This document shows positions 36,068 to 44,794 of a stretch of DNA of 64,000 nt, in pieces. The notes beneath the pieces are model-generated. The model did no database searches. It was not told where the DNA came from and saw only the letters and a list, made by a program, of their open reading frames with translations. Origin of the DNA: Paenibacillus silviterrae (GTDB taxonomy: Bacteria; Bacillota; Bacilli; Paenibacillales; NBRC-103111); contig NZ_JASKUT010000002.1 in the NCBI RefSeq assembly GCF_030167925.1, positions 2,046,001 to 2,110,000 of the forward strand, written 5' to 3'. Position 1 is the stretch's first letter; the number at the start of each line of letters is the position of its first letter. The position numbers and the translations under genes are program-made.

Positions 36068-36169
36068 CGGACCGGCGCCTTCGTTAAAAACGCGGACATG
36101 ATAATCCTCCAAATATGTCCATGCCCTCATACATATACATAGAATTAAAAGCAGATGGGAGGTAGAAAT

Positions 36170-36394
36170 ATGCCGATTAGATCAATCCTATTATCTGTTT
36201 CCCTTGGCTTATTAGCAGCTATTTTGGTTATAGGTCTATTGCCTTTTCTAGTTATCTTAAGCTGGTCTGAAATGTTAGGAATCTCTGAATACTATACGTC
36301 CCCATTGATCCTTCTTAATTTTCTAAATAAGAAAAAAAAGAAAGAGTACTCGAATGGTAGTGAAGAGTCGGTCGTCGATCCGAACCTTAAGTGA
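36170..36394 (+). CDS. Small membrane protein, unknown
   Basis: 74 residues, not recognised. There are two hydrophobic stretches (SILLSVSLGLLAAILVIGLL, 5-24, and a weaker one at about 28-50), then a basic NKKKKKEY segment and an acidic tail. ATG 36170 follows GGGAGGTAG at good spacing, which is the main support for translation. It is A+T-rich compared with neighbours. It stands alone between the copper ATPase and the sigma-factor operon. Confidence 0.5.
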   Translation: MPIRSILLSVSLGLLAAILVIGLLPFLVILSWSEMLGISEYYTSPLILLNFLNKKKKKEYSNGSEESVVDPNLK

Positions 36395-36483
36395 TGCCGA
36401 TCTTACCCTAGGTACGCAGAAAGGTAACGCAGATCCGAGTTGCCACCAGAATTTGGAAAGGAAATCATGGTATTATTGAGTAA

Positions 36484-36502
36484 AATCTCATCATTTGAGA
36501 TT
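36484..36502. terminator. Small hairpin 3' of the anti-sigma gene
   Basis: AATCTCA and TGAGATT with a five-base loop, a second hairpin in tandem with the larger one next to it. Confidence 0.4.
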
Positions 36503-36503
36503 G

Positions 36504-36544
36504 TAAGAAACGGGGACATGCGATATGCAAGTCCCCGTTTCTTA
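36504..36544 (-). terminator. Hairpin terminator of the sigma/anti-sigma operon
   Basis: A 14-bp perfect inverted repeat (36504-36517 with 36531-36544) that includes the stop codon of the anti-sigma gene in its stem. Confidence 0.65.
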
Positions 36545-37282
36545 TGATCCCAGAACCTTTTTCCCTCTAGGCTGGGTGCCGTTGGAGTCGGGCTCCAGCG
36601 TGACTCCAATCGCATCGAATGTTAAATTATTGCGTTTAATGTCATAGGAGAGCACGCCGCTACCTTGATTATTCACGTACAAGGTTCCGCAGTTATAACG
36701 CTTGCCCTCATAAAGAAGCCAAACCTGATAAGCTTCGTCGCCAGTGGTTTTGGTTAAACCGTTCATTTCCACGACGACTTTGTGCATGTCGCCCTGTTTT
36801 AACACCCAAGCGTTTCCGGTGGCGTTTGGCATGGATGGATCAACAGCCTTCAAGGCAATAGTCTTAATAATTTCCGCAGGCCGGTTCGTGTCCAGGGGCT
36901 CCGTTAGGCGGCCGGGTATGCGTGAATCGGTGGACTGCCACCATAACATGCCGGCTATGGCAATGAAGAAGGCCGCAGCGGCGGATGTGTACCATCGGAT
37001 GTGTTTCTTTTGCCGGTTCGTGTGAATTCCCGGGTTCATTCCTTTTTCTTGTTTATGTGTAAAAATATGGTCCATCACTTCGACTTTAAGATCAGAGGGG
37101 ACTTCTACTTCTTCCGCTGTGAAAGGCAGTGCCATCCAAACTTTCTGCAGTTCCTTGATTTCCTGTCTGCAATGGGGGCATGACAGCAAGTGACGTTCAT
37201 ACTCCGCTTTTTCCGCTTCGTTACAATCTCCGGTAAGGAAGGGGATCAGAGCGTCACAGGGGTTCCCGTGATGTTCATGCAC
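36542..37282 (-). CDS. Anti-sigma factor, zinc-finger plus RskA-type domain
   Basis: Membrane-anchored anti-sigma factor, 246 residues. The N-terminal anti-sigma domain (about 1-70) has the ZAS-like His-x3-Cys-x2-Cys pattern in HLLSCPHC with an upstream Cys. One TM helix at about 98-114 (TSAAAAFFIAIAGMLWW) is followed by an extracytoplasmic RskA-like domain (about 150-246; GDEAYQVWLLYEGKRYNCGT). It begins three bases after the sigma stop, so the two are translationally coupled. The zinc motif suggests redox or metal sensing and fits its cytochrome and cupredoxin neighbours. Confidence 0.87.
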   Translation of the reverse strand: MHEHHGNPCDALIPFLTGDCNEAEKAEYERHLLSCPHCRQEIKELQKVWMALPFTAEEVEVPSDLKVEVMDHIFTHKQEKGMNPGIHTNRQKKHIRWYTSAAAAFFIAIAGMLWWQSTDSRIPGRLTEPLDTNRPAEIIKTIALKAVDPSMPNATGNAWVLKQGDMHKVVVEMNGLTKTTGDEAYQVWLLYEGKRYNCGTLYVNNQGSGVLSYDIKRNNLTFDAIGVTLEPDSNGTQPRGKKVLGS

Positions 37283-37285
37283 TTG

Positions 37286-37852
37286 TCATCCCTCCTTATA
37301 TTCCATCAAATGTTTTCGTAGTAACTTTAAGGTTTGATGCAGCCTACTTTTAATCGTCCCCAGGGGCTCGTTCATTTGCCGGGCCACCTCGCTGAGCGTA
37401 TAGCCCTTCCAGTAAACATGCTCGATTAGACGTGCTTGGCTTTCGGAAAGCATGCGGGACGCTTCTCGAATTTCCTGACCCAGCAGCTTTCTAGAGATAA
37501 CGGACAGTGGATCGCTTTCGTTTCGGTCGGGCAGCAGATCCCATTCCTCAGCCGGTATGGTGATCTCCACTCCATGGTTCCGTTCCCGCCTGTGATAATC
37601 AATGGCTGCATGCCGGGTGATGGTCAGCAGCCAATTTACGAATTGGCCTTTTGCAGGATCATAGCCTTTCTTCGTAGTCCAAAGCCGTGTAAAAACAAGC
37701 TGCACGATTTCGCGGGATGCTTGCTCGCTTGAAGTCGATTTCATAGCAAACGAATAGACCAGCCTGACGTACCGGTCGTACAATTCCTCAAGCGCCGGAC
37801 GATGGTTTTCCAAGACCAGGGCCATTAATTCCGCATCAGTTTTGTCGCGCAT
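37286..37852 (-). CDS. ECF-type RNA polymerase sigma factor
   Basis: Extracytoplasmic-function sigma factor, 188 residues, SigK-like group. Region 2 is at about 24-90 (LEELYDRYVRLVYSFAMK; FVNWLLTITRHAAIDYHRR). Region 4 is at about 125-180 (IEHVYWKGYTLSEVARQMNE, GTIKSRLHQTLKLLRKHL). The start is ATG 37852 with GAGGAG six bases upstream; the frame is open to 37903 without an RBS. It is paired with its anti-sigma factor. Its targets are probably the cupredoxin and cytochrome genes upstream, by position only. Confidence 0.92.
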   Translation of the reverse strand: MRDKTDAELMALVLENHRPALEELYDRYVRLVYSFAMKSTSSEQASREIVQLVFTRLWTTKKGYDPAKGQFVNWLLTITRHAAIDYHRRERNHGVEITIPAEEWDLLPDRNESDPLSVISRKLLGQEIREASRMLSESQARLIEHVYWKGYTLSEVARQMNEPLGTIKSRLHQTLKLLRKHLMEYKEG

Positions 37853-37965
37853 ACCATGCTCCTCGCGCCGATGATCTCGGTCCTCATAATAAGTAACGTC
37901 CAAGGTTGAAGATCTGTTCTTATGTCATTTATATTCGTATATCCGGTGATTTTTTGCAACAACAA

Positions 37966-38001
37966 AATACCCGGTTCCGCATTGGCGCAGACCCGGGTAT
38001 T
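37966..38001 (-). terminator. Terminator of the repeat-cupredoxin gene
   Basis: AATACCCGG and CCGGGTATT arms with a long loop; TTTTGTTGTTG follows on the minus strand. Confidence 0.7.
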
Positions 38002-38015
38002 CCGGTTGGCTTCCT

Positions 38016-39959
38016 TTACTTCACAATAATTTTACCTTTCATTCGGGATTTGTGAGGTTCACAAAAATACTCGTATACTCCCGGTTTATCGAACGTCACG
38101 CTCGCCGATTCGCCTTTGGCTATCAAGTCAGTATGGAATGAACCGTCCACACTAACGGCATTGTGTTTAACACTGTCTAAGTTGGTAAACGTAACCGTTG
38201 ATCCCGCCTCAATCGTTAGTTCCTCCTGACTGAACTTAAAGCCGGATATCTCGATGGTATAGGTTTTGCCTTGAGGTCTCTCCAGTGGAGCCGTCGTTTC
38301 AGGATGGAGCACAAACCATGCCTGATTAACATTTTCACCCAGCGTTTGTCCCGGATGCATATCTTTAATAAAATAATACAACGGCCAGCCTTTATAGGTG
38401 GTTTGCTTTGTTCCGTCTTCGCGTGCGATCTCTCCGAAATCTGCCGCTTGAAGCTCCGGTGCAACCGTTAAGTTGGAATCATTAAACACAGGCCAATTTT
38501 TCAGGCATTGGCCTTTGCAAGCGTTGAGATCGGCGGCATCCTTTGTAAACAGATACAATGCAAGTCCGTTCGAATCGACTAAATATGTGCCCAAAGCATC
38601 TGATTTCGCCGTTTTGACACTGAAGTTAGCGGCCTTCGTACCGTTAAATTTCCCCGGGTCAATCACGTACCAAATGTTGTTAAGGCCATGGCCCGCGGTA
38701 TCTCCGCGCTTCAGATCCTTTGCGAAATAATAGAGCGGGTATCCCTTATACGTGGATTGTTTCGTTCCATCGGGACGGATGTACACGCCGAAATCGCTCT
38801 CTTTTACTCCGGTAGGAGCCTGGAGGTTTTCCTCATAATATGCAGGCCAGTTCACTAGGCATTGACCGCTGCAATTGCTTGCCCCCAGCGTGTCTTTGTC
38901 GAAATAATACAGTGTCAAACCGTTCGAATCCGTAAGATAAAGGCCGATATCCGCCTTCGAACCGAGGGCCGCAAAAGCAGGTGCATTGATCACGAACCAT
39001 ACGTTGTTAAAGGCTTCTCCGTTGATGTCACCGGCTTTCGCATCCTTGGCATAATAGTACAGCGGCCATCCCTTGTATGTAGTTTGCTTCGTTCCGTCCG
39101 GACGAGTCAGCTCTCCGAAATCGGCGGCATTTAATTCTGCGGGAACCTTCAATGTATCAGAGTAGAATACGGGCCATAGCTCTAAACATTTGCCCGTACA
39201 GGAATTCAGGTCTGATGCGTCTTTGCTGAAATAATACAGGGTTCGGCCGTTCCCATCGACAAGATAGCGGCCGGTTAGTTCCTGTGCAGAAAATTCAAGC
39301 TTCGTATAGCTAAGGGCCTTGGTTTTCTCGCCTACGATGATTTTCATCTCCACTAAAACTTCTGCTAGTGTCTTGCCCATGCCCTTGACCTTGCAATTCA
39401 ATGTCTCGACGGTGGCAGTCGCGATGTTTACATTTTTGAAATGTGCAACGTCGGCTGCTTTACTTAGCCCGATGGATGCGGCAAACTTGAGGACTTGTGC
39501 ATATTCAAAATCGGAATCCTGCTTGTAGCCCAAGGCTTCAAGCATGACCTTGTAGTACTGCTGAGCGGTGATGCCTGCTAGCGGTTCAAATTTGTTGTTT
39601 CCGGTACCACCCCAACCCAGCCCTGGATTCGCTTTCAAATAAGCGAGAATCGGTTGCCCGCCGGCCCAAACAAGCCCCGCATCTGAGAAATTGTCGCTCC
39701 CTTTGAAGGACAGAGCCTCCTGTTCCAAGCCCTTCAGCCTCAGGAACATGATGGCTGCCTGAATACGGGTCGTCTCTTTACTGAAATAGGCGGAGGTTAA
39801 TCCGCTTTCATCCCCCTGCAGAATGCCAAGCTCCACCATAATTTGAGCGTCCGTTTTGACCTTCGTCTGTTCGGCCGCCGACGCCGTCACCGAAGCTGCA
39901 AGCAGAATGAAGAGCGTCCAAAGTAATAGAGTGATAAATGATTTTGCAGATAATTTCAT
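38016..39959 (-). CDS. Secreted triple-repeat (Y-x-Y-x-x-D) protein fused to a cupredoxin
   Basis: Exported protein of 647 residues with a signal peptide (about 1-28). Residues 29-220 are helical and resemble an SLH-like or S-layer-associated segment. Three modules of the secreted-repeat (COG4315/PF03640) type follow, at about 228-330, 338-440 and 450-550; each has a LYYFxKD start, a Cys-x3-Cys pair before LxxWP (SCTGKCLELWP; NCSGQCLVNWP; ACKGQCLKNWP) and DGTKQxTYKGxPLYYF. A C-terminal blue-copper-like cupredoxin (about 560-647) has ligand-type His599, Cys633, His636 and Met640. The fusion suggests extracellular electron transfer or copper handling. The RBS is AAAGGAGGG. Confidence 0.85.
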   Translation of the reverse strand: MKLSAKSFITLLLWTLFILLAASVTASAAEQTKVKTDAQIMVELGILQGDESGLTSAYFSKETTRIQAAIMFLRLKGLEQEALSFKGSDNFSDAGLVWAGGQPILAYLKANPGLGWGGTGNNKFEPLAGITAQQYYKVMLEALGYKQDSDFEYAQVLKFAASIGLSKAADVAHFKNVNIATATVETLNCKVKGMGKTLAEVLVEMKIIVGEKTKALSYTKLEFSAQELTGRYLVDGNGRTLYYFSKDASDLNSCTGKCLELWPVFYSDTLKVPAELNAADFGELTRPDGTKQTTYKGWPLYYYAKDAKAGDINGEAFNNVWFVINAPAFAALGSKADIGLYLTDSNGLTLYYFDKDTLGASNCSGQCLVNWPAYYEENLQAPTGVKESDFGVYIRPDGTKQSTYKGYPLYYFAKDLKRGDTAGHGLNNIWYVIDPGKFNGTKAANFSVKTAKSDALGTYLVDSNGLALYLFTKDAADLNACKGQCLKNWPVFNDSNLTVAPELQAADFGEIAREDGTKQTTYKGWPLYYFIKDMHPGQTLGENVNQAWFVLHPETTAPLERPQGKTYTIEISGFKFSQEELTIEAGSTVTFTNLDSVKHNAVSVDGSFHTDLIAKGESASVTFDKPGVYEYFCEPHKSRMKGKIIVK

Positions 39960-40070
39960 AACCGATATTCCCTCCTTTAATGAATGAATTGGAAAACCAC
40001 GGTCAGTTTGCGATTTCCCTTTCCATATGTAGGTAACGCGGATAACTCCCAGCCGGTTCGTGGCTTGATG

Positions 40071-40805
40071 CTATTTTTTTTCGGAAAGCCAAACGGCCAG
40101 CGTATCAATTGACTTTTGATCTAACTGACCGGCGAAGCCTGGCATATCACCGCTACCGTTTAAGATCTGTTTCATGATCTGGTCTTTGGATTTGCTCGCT
40201 CCTACCTGTTGAAGATTAGGTCCGAATCCGCCCTTCAGCGATTCGCCATGGCAGGCCATACAATTGTCTTTAAAAAGAGCTTCGGCCTTCACAGTATCCG
40301 GTGGGGGTGCTGCCGGTTTCGGCTCAACCGCTTTTGGCTGCTCCGTCTTCAACTGCTGCGGTTCGGGCTGCTCTGCCTTTGGCTGTTCGGTCTTCGGTTG
40401 CTCTGGTTTGGGCTGCACCGGACTTGGCTGTTCGACCTTCGGCGGCTTGGGCTGCGCCATCTGAGTTTCTTGTTCTGGAGGGGCAGTCTGTCCGGATGCG
40501 GAAGCTTGCTTTTGATCTTGCTGTGCGGGTAGCGCTGGTTCTTGTTTCTGTTCCTGAACAGGCTCAAGAACAGGAGCAGGCTGCTTGGTCTCAGGCGGTT
40601 CACTGGCAGGTGACGAATTCACTTGCGTCGGGAGCGCCTGATTGGAAGCTTCCGCAGGTTTGGCCGTACTGTCTGATAATCCGTTTTTGACCGCCTGTTC
40701 AGGGGGCGCCTGCAGCGCGCGGTCCGCTGTTTGCTCTCCGCCGCAAGCCACCAAAATTGTCAGCAAGGCAAACATTATTACAGTGAGCATTAACGTTTTG
40801 TACAA
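40071..40805 (-). CDS. Lipoprotein cytochrome c with charged proline-rich stalk
   Basis: Membrane-anchored c-type cytochrome, 244 residues from TTG 40805 (AGAGGGG upstream; ATG 40790 also possible). A short hydrophobic signal ends in lipobox LVAC. Residues about 30-165 are a disordered stalk with repeats of the PEQPKTEQPKAEQP type. The C-terminal haem domain (about 170-244) has CMACH and the distal Met in GDMPGFAG, resembling the small CccA/CccB cytochromes of Bacillus. The stalk could span the thick cell wall. It lies upstream of, and in the same orientation as, the cupredoxin gene, its plausible redox partner. Confidence 0.88.
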   Translation of the reverse strand: MYKTLMLTVIMFALLTILVACGGEQTADRALQAPPEQAVKNGLSDSTAKPAEASNQALPTQVNSSPASEPPETKQPAPVLEPVQEQKQEPALPAQQDQKQASASGQTAPPEQETQMAQPKPPKVEQPSPVQPKPEQPKTEQPKAEQPEPQQLKTEQPKAVEPKPAAPPPDTVKAEALFKDNCMACHGESLKGGFGPNLQQVGASKSKDQIMKQILNGSGDMPGFAGQLDQKSIDTLAVWLSEKK

Positions 40806-40915
40806 TGGCCCCAACCCCTCTGCTATAAGTATCTTACATAAACAGGAAACGGGGATGTAGGCAATTCGGTTCGCCTCTGGAATCGGAAAAAGTTTCAGGG
40901 CTTGTCCTCTCCATG

Positions 40916-40945
40916 TTGAAAAGTAAGAAAAACACACTCTATTGT
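40916..40945 (+). promoter_or_regulatory. Promoter of the second sugar cassette
   Basis: TTGAAA (40916-40921), 18-base spacer, TATTGT (40940-40945). Confidence 0.5.
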
Positions 40946-40971
40946 AAAAACACGATTCTTTTACCTAGGAA

Positions 40972-40985
40972 TGACAGCGGTTACA
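40972..40985. promoter_or_regulatory. CcpA cre box
   Basis: TGACAGCGGTTACA fits the catabolite-responsive consensus TGWNANCGNTNWCA at every fixed position. It lies downstream of the -10 box and upstream of the permease start, as expected for glucose repression. An almost identical site precedes the binding-protein gene at 45597. Confidence 0.75.
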
Positions 40986-41017
40986 ATGAAGCTAATACTA
41001 AGGGGAGGTGACAACGC

Positions 41018-41992
41018 ATGGAGCAAACGACGAACCTGAGGAATGAAACAGGGACCCTGCGGAAGAAAGCTAACCGGTCGTTCTATCACCATCGGCAAAG
41101 GAAGGCATTGTGGTGTTACGCCTTTATCGCACCGCAGCTCATCATGTTTCTGGTATTTACTTTGTATCCAATCGCTATGAGCTATGTGTACAGCTTTTAC
41201 CGCTGGAACGGCTATGGGCCGCTCGAGGAATTTATCGGGCTGGACAATTTTGTAGAGACGGTCTTTGACCCGGTGTTTTGGAACGCATTCAAAAATAACT
41301 TTATTTTCATGATCGTCCTGGTATGCGTTCAAGTGCCGCTCGCGTTGATTCTGGCCATTATTTTAAATGCAAGCTGGTTGAAGGGCTCCGCCGCCTACCG
41401 GGCGATCTACTTCTTGCCCGTCGTTACAACTACGGCTGTGGTAGGGCTTGTTATGCGCTTTATTTTCGGTGCTTATAAGGGTTTGGTCAATGAGGTTCTA
41501 ATCAAGCTTGGAGTGCTGGATAAGCCCGTAGATTGGATCGGTTCCATCGATACCGCGCTGCTCATCGTCATTATCGTCGGCATATGGAAAAGCTTTGGGA
41601 TGAAAATGATTTATTGGCTGGCCGGACTCCAATCGCTGCCCAAAGAAGTTTATGAAGCGGCGAGGGTCGACGGGGCAACGGCGCTCCACCAATTCAGATA
41701 CATTACGGTGCCGCTGCTGCTTCCCGTAGGGAGCGTCATTCTCCTGTTATCGGCCGTCAATGCGCTGCATGTCTTCGACCTAGTCAAAGCCATGACCGAA
41801 GGGGGACCGGCCTTCGCAACGGATATGGTGGATTTGTACATATACCGTTATGCATTCTCGAGTGCGGGGGAAGCGCGCGTGGGCTTCGCGTCGGCCGCGG
41901 GTATCTTCTACGGAATCGCTGTGCTGTTCATCTCCCTGCTGCTTGGGGCGCTGGTGAAGCTCACCGGAGGGAAGTCCGCGCACGGACACTGA
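41018..41992 (+). CDS. Sugar ABC transporter permease, UgpA/MalF type
   Basis: CUT1 permease, 324 residues. A cytoplasmic N-terminus rich in basic residues precedes six TM helices, the first at about 42-64. The EAA loop is VYEAARVDGATALHQFRYIT at about 211-230. The end carries typical GxxYGIAVLFISLLLG helices. The RBS is AAGGGGAGG. It pairs with the next permease 27 bases downstream. No ATPase gene is present in the cassette. Cargo is probably a sulfated or plant glycan fragment, inferred from the sulfatase further on. Confidence 0.92.
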   Translation: MEQTTNLRNETGTLRKKANRSFYHHRQRKALWCYAFIAPQLIMFLVFTLYPIAMSYVYSFYRWNGYGPLEEFIGLDNFVETVFDPVFWNAFKNNFIFMIVLVCVQVPLALILAIILNASWLKGSAAYRAIYFLPVVTTTAVVGLVMRFIFGAYKGLVNEVLIKLGVLDKPVDWIGSIDTALLIVIIVGIWKSFGMKMIYWLAGLQSLPKEVYEAARVDGATALHQFRYITVPLLLPVGSVILLLSAVNALHVFDLVKAMTEGGPAFATDMVDLYIYRYAFSSAGEARVGFASAAGIFYGIAVLFISLLLGALVKLTGGKSAHGH

Positions 41993-42019
41993 TTCTGAAA
42001 ATACTGGGGGGAATAACCT

Positions 42020-42862
42020 ATGCACCAGCGGGGACTCAAACGCAAGCTGCCTATAACACTTCTGCATATCGGCCTGATCGGCATCGGTATTGTCTGGATT
42101 TATCCGTTTATTTGGATGGTTGCTTCATCGCTTAAGACGAATACAGAGTATTTAACGGGCGGTTTAACGCTGCTGCCGGATAAGCTGCAGTTCGAGAACT
42201 ATGTCAGGGCGTGGAAGACGGCGAATTTTTCCACTTATTTTCTAAATACGGTCGTCGTTACGCTTTCCACTGTCGCTTTGGTCATCCTGCTTTGCTCGTT
42301 AACCGGTTACGCGCTGGGCCGTTATCAATTCAAAGGCCGGATCCTGTTCGTATCGGCTGTAACGGCCACGATGTTTATGCCTAAGGGCTTTACGATCATT
42401 CCGGTGTATTCTCTTATCAATTCGATGGGACTTAATAACTCGCTTCTAGGGGTCATTCTCGCCGAGTCGGGCGGTGCGCATGTGCTGTTCATATTGCTCT
42501 TTATGACCCACTTCCGCGGACTGCCGAAGGAGCTGGAGGAGTCCGCCGAAATGGACGGCTGCGGGTTCGTTCGTACGTTTGTTCAAATCATGCTGCCGTT
42601 ATCCAAGCCGATTATCGCCACGACGGCCATTATGCAATTTATGTGGACTTGGAATTCGTTCCTAATTCCTTTAGTATTTACCTTAGGCAAGGAAAAGCTG
42701 AGGACGTTGGGAGTGGGGATGTATCAATTCGTGGGAGAGCACAGCATTGATTATACAGGGATGGCGGCGGCCGCCAGTATCTCGCTGCTGCCGATTATTG
42801 CGGTATTTCTCTTGTTCCAGCGTTATTTCGTGGAAGGAATTGCCGGGTCGGTCAAGGGGTAA
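42020..42862 (+). CDS. Sugar ABC transporter permease, UgpE/MalG type
   Basis: Second CUT1 permease, 280 residues, six TM helices. The EAA loop is LEESAEMDGCGFVRTFVQIM at about 172-191. It ends RYFVEGIAGSVKG, a family hallmark. The RBS is TGGGGGGAA. Forms the heterodimeric channel with the preceding gene. Followed after 18 bases by the sensor kinase. Confidence 0.92.
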   Translation: MHQRGLKRKLPITLLHIGLIGIGIVWIYPFIWMVASSLKTNTEYLTGGLTLLPDKLQFENYVRAWKTANFSTYFLNTVVVTLSTVALVILLCSLTGYALGRYQFKGRILFVSAVTATMFMPKGFTIIPVYSLINSMGLNNSLLGVILAESGGAHVLFILLFMTHFRGLPKELEESAEMDGCGFVRTFVQIMLPLSKPIIATTAIMQFMWTWNSFLIPLVFTLGKEKLRTLGVGMYQFVGEHSIDYTGMAAAASISLLPIIAVFLLFQRYFVEGIAGSVKG

Positions 42863-42880
42863 CATAGCTGGTACTTCCTT

Positions 42881-44794
42881 ATGAAGCATATGAAGTTTGA
42901 GAAGCTTGATAACTTTGTGAAGATTATGAAAATTATAAATATTAGCAATCGCATGAAGGGTTTGCTGCTCCGCATGCTGAAGGATGCCAGTGTGGTCAAA
43001 AAGCTGTTTCTCGTCTTTTGTCTGGTCAGTCTAATCCCTTTATTGATCTCGGTGCTTGCCTTTCATAAAAGCGCTTCCAAGGTGTTGGAAGAGGAGCTGG
43101 GTGCCTATTCGGCCGAAATCCTCAAGCAAGTCGACGGACGCCTTAGCTCCTTTATTTTGGAAACGGAACGTATGGCTAATATGATTCGCTACGGTGAATC
43201 CACACTGAATTTTTTGGATTTGACGAAGGTGAACGACGAGTTATTTACCATTCAAACAGTTGGCGAAATCCGCAGGCTATTATGGTCTATCGCAAGCTTA
43301 CGCAGCAATCTGGCGGGGATTTACATTATAAATGATCACGGCTTGTCCGTGTATACGAATGCGGATAACCGGCTGGTGCGTGCCGACTATAGCTTTGAAG
43401 CACAAGCGTGGTATGAGGAAATCAAAAAAAATAAGGACTTTCGTCTTTATCCCGTTCGGGAGCAGGATTATGTGGACGGGCAGCCGATCATTAGCTACGC
43501 CGGGCGTATCTTTGATGTAAACCGAAACCGGGAGCGGGGAACACTGCTCATCAATTTCAACCCGGATGTCATTTCCTTCATGAGCAAGGATATTCAGCTT
43601 GGCAAAACAGGCTATGTATTCCTGATGACGCCGGATGGGCGAAGGGTCAGTCCTTCCGGTACGTTTCCCGAGGGCTTAATCGGGCTTCCTCCGTTTACGG
43701 AGGCGATTCAAAGGAAAAAAGGCCATTTCATTATCCCCTATCAGGGAGTGAAGACGATGGTCAGCTTTTATACCTCCCCATCCACGGGGTGGAAGATCGT
43801 CGGTGTCGTTCCTTTTGAGGAGATTTCCGCAGGGGTTCAGAATGTGCGTTTCATGCTCTACGTTATTGTCGTGTTGGCGGTCGCACTCATCTCTCTTCTG
43901 TCCATTTTCTTATCGAAGGCGATTACCAAGCCGTTAAAGCAGCTGGAGCAGAACATGCGTCAGGTGGAGAGCGGGAACTTTACTGCCGCGGTGGAGGTAT
44001 GGAGCGGAGACGAGATCGGACGGCTTGGCCGGAGATTCAATCGCATGGTAAGCGAGCTGGCCAGAATGCGGGAGGAGATCTACTCGTCGAAGCTAAGGGA
44101 ATACAAGCTGAATATGCTCCATAAGGAGGCGGAGCTGAAAGCGCTGCAGGCGCAGATCAATCCTCATTTTCTATACAATACCTTAAACACGATAACTTGC
44201 ATCGGAGAGGTGAACGGGGTAGAGGACATTGCCGACATCAGCGGCTGCCTTGCGAGAATGTTCAAATACAGCATTAGCCCGAATCACCACGCCTCCTTAA
44301 GCGAAGAATTGGAGCACGTAAACGCCTATATGAACATTATCGGTTTCCGCTTCCGGGATCGAATTCAATATCATCTGGATGTTCCTTCCTATTTACTGGG
44401 CTCCCGGGTAGTGAAGCTGACAGTGCAGCCGATTGTGGAGAATTGCGTGAATCATGGCCTCGGTCCGAAGCTGGGGCAGGGAAACGTCTGGATTCATATT
44501 TTCGCGCGTGAGGGCTGCCTATTGATTCGGGTTGTAGATGACGGTGTAGGCATGACGGAAGAGCGGCTCGCCGAGCTTACGAAGCATCTGGAGCTGCCCG
44601 GTCCTTACGAGGCACGTATGACGGAGCATATCGGTCTTATGAACGTGCGCCAGCGGCTCTTTATGCATTACGAGGAGCAGGGATCCATCCGTATGAGCAG
44701 CAGGACGGGACAAGGCACCATCGTGGAAATCAGCATTCCGCTAGAACTTGGTGTAGAGGAGGAGCGGCATGTACAACGTATTGGTCGTGGATGA
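42881..44794 (+). CDS. YesM-type sensor histidine kinase
   Basis: Membrane kinase of 637 residues. TM1 is at about 40-62, then an extracytoplasmic Cache-like sensor region (about 65-320), TM2 at about 323-345, HAMP at about 346-400, then the His_kinase domain with ALQAQINPHFLYNTLNTI (phosphoacceptor His, about 429) and a GHKL ATPase with VENCVNHGL and VDDGVGM. The start is uncertain: ATG 42881 lacks a good RBS and internal ATGs near 42953-42974 would still keep TM1. The last 26 bases overlap the response-regulator gene. Presumably it senses the glycan taken up by this cassette. Confidence 0.9.
   Translation: MKHMKFEKLDNFVKIMKIINISNRMKGLLLRMLKDASVVKKLFLVFCLVSLIPLLISVLAFHKSASKVLEEELGAYSAEILKQVDGRLSSFILETERMANMIRYGESTLNFLDLTKVNDELFTIQTVGEIRRLLWSIASLRSNLAGIYIINDHGLSVYTNADNRLVRADYSFEAQAWYEEIKKNKDFRLYPVREQDYVDGQPIISYAGRIFDVNRNRERGTLLINFNPDVISFMSKDIQLGKTGYVFLMTPDGRRVSPSGTFPEGLIGLPPFTEAIQRKKGHFIIPYQGVKTMVSFYTSPSTGWKIVGVVPFEEISAGVQNVRFMLYVIVVLAVALISLLSIFLSKAITKPLKQLEQNMRQVESGNFTAAVEVWSGDEIGRLGRRFNRMVSELARMREEIYSSKLREYKLNMLHKEAELKALQAQINPHFLYNTLNTITCIGEVNGVEDIADISGCLARMFKYSISPNHHASLSEELEHVNAYMNIIGFRFRDRIQYHLDVPSYLLGSRVVKLTVQPIVENCVNHGLGPKLGQGNVWIHIFAREGCLLIRVVDDGVGMTEERLAELTKHLELPGPYEARMTEHIGLMNVRQRLFMHYEEQGSIRMSSRTGQGTIVEISIPLELGVEEERHVQRIGRG

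Noticed and set aside
40340..40480. Short direct DNA repeats in the cytochrome c gene, CRISPR-like at first sight
   Set aside because: They are in-frame codons for the EQPK protein stalk, with no constant repeat/spacer pattern.
40815..40900. ECF-type promoter (TGAAAC ... CGAAC on the minus strand) upstream of the cytochrome c gene
   Set aside because: Spacing between the two elements is 18 instead of about 16 bases, and I could not find the same pair upstream of the cupredoxin or sigma genes.
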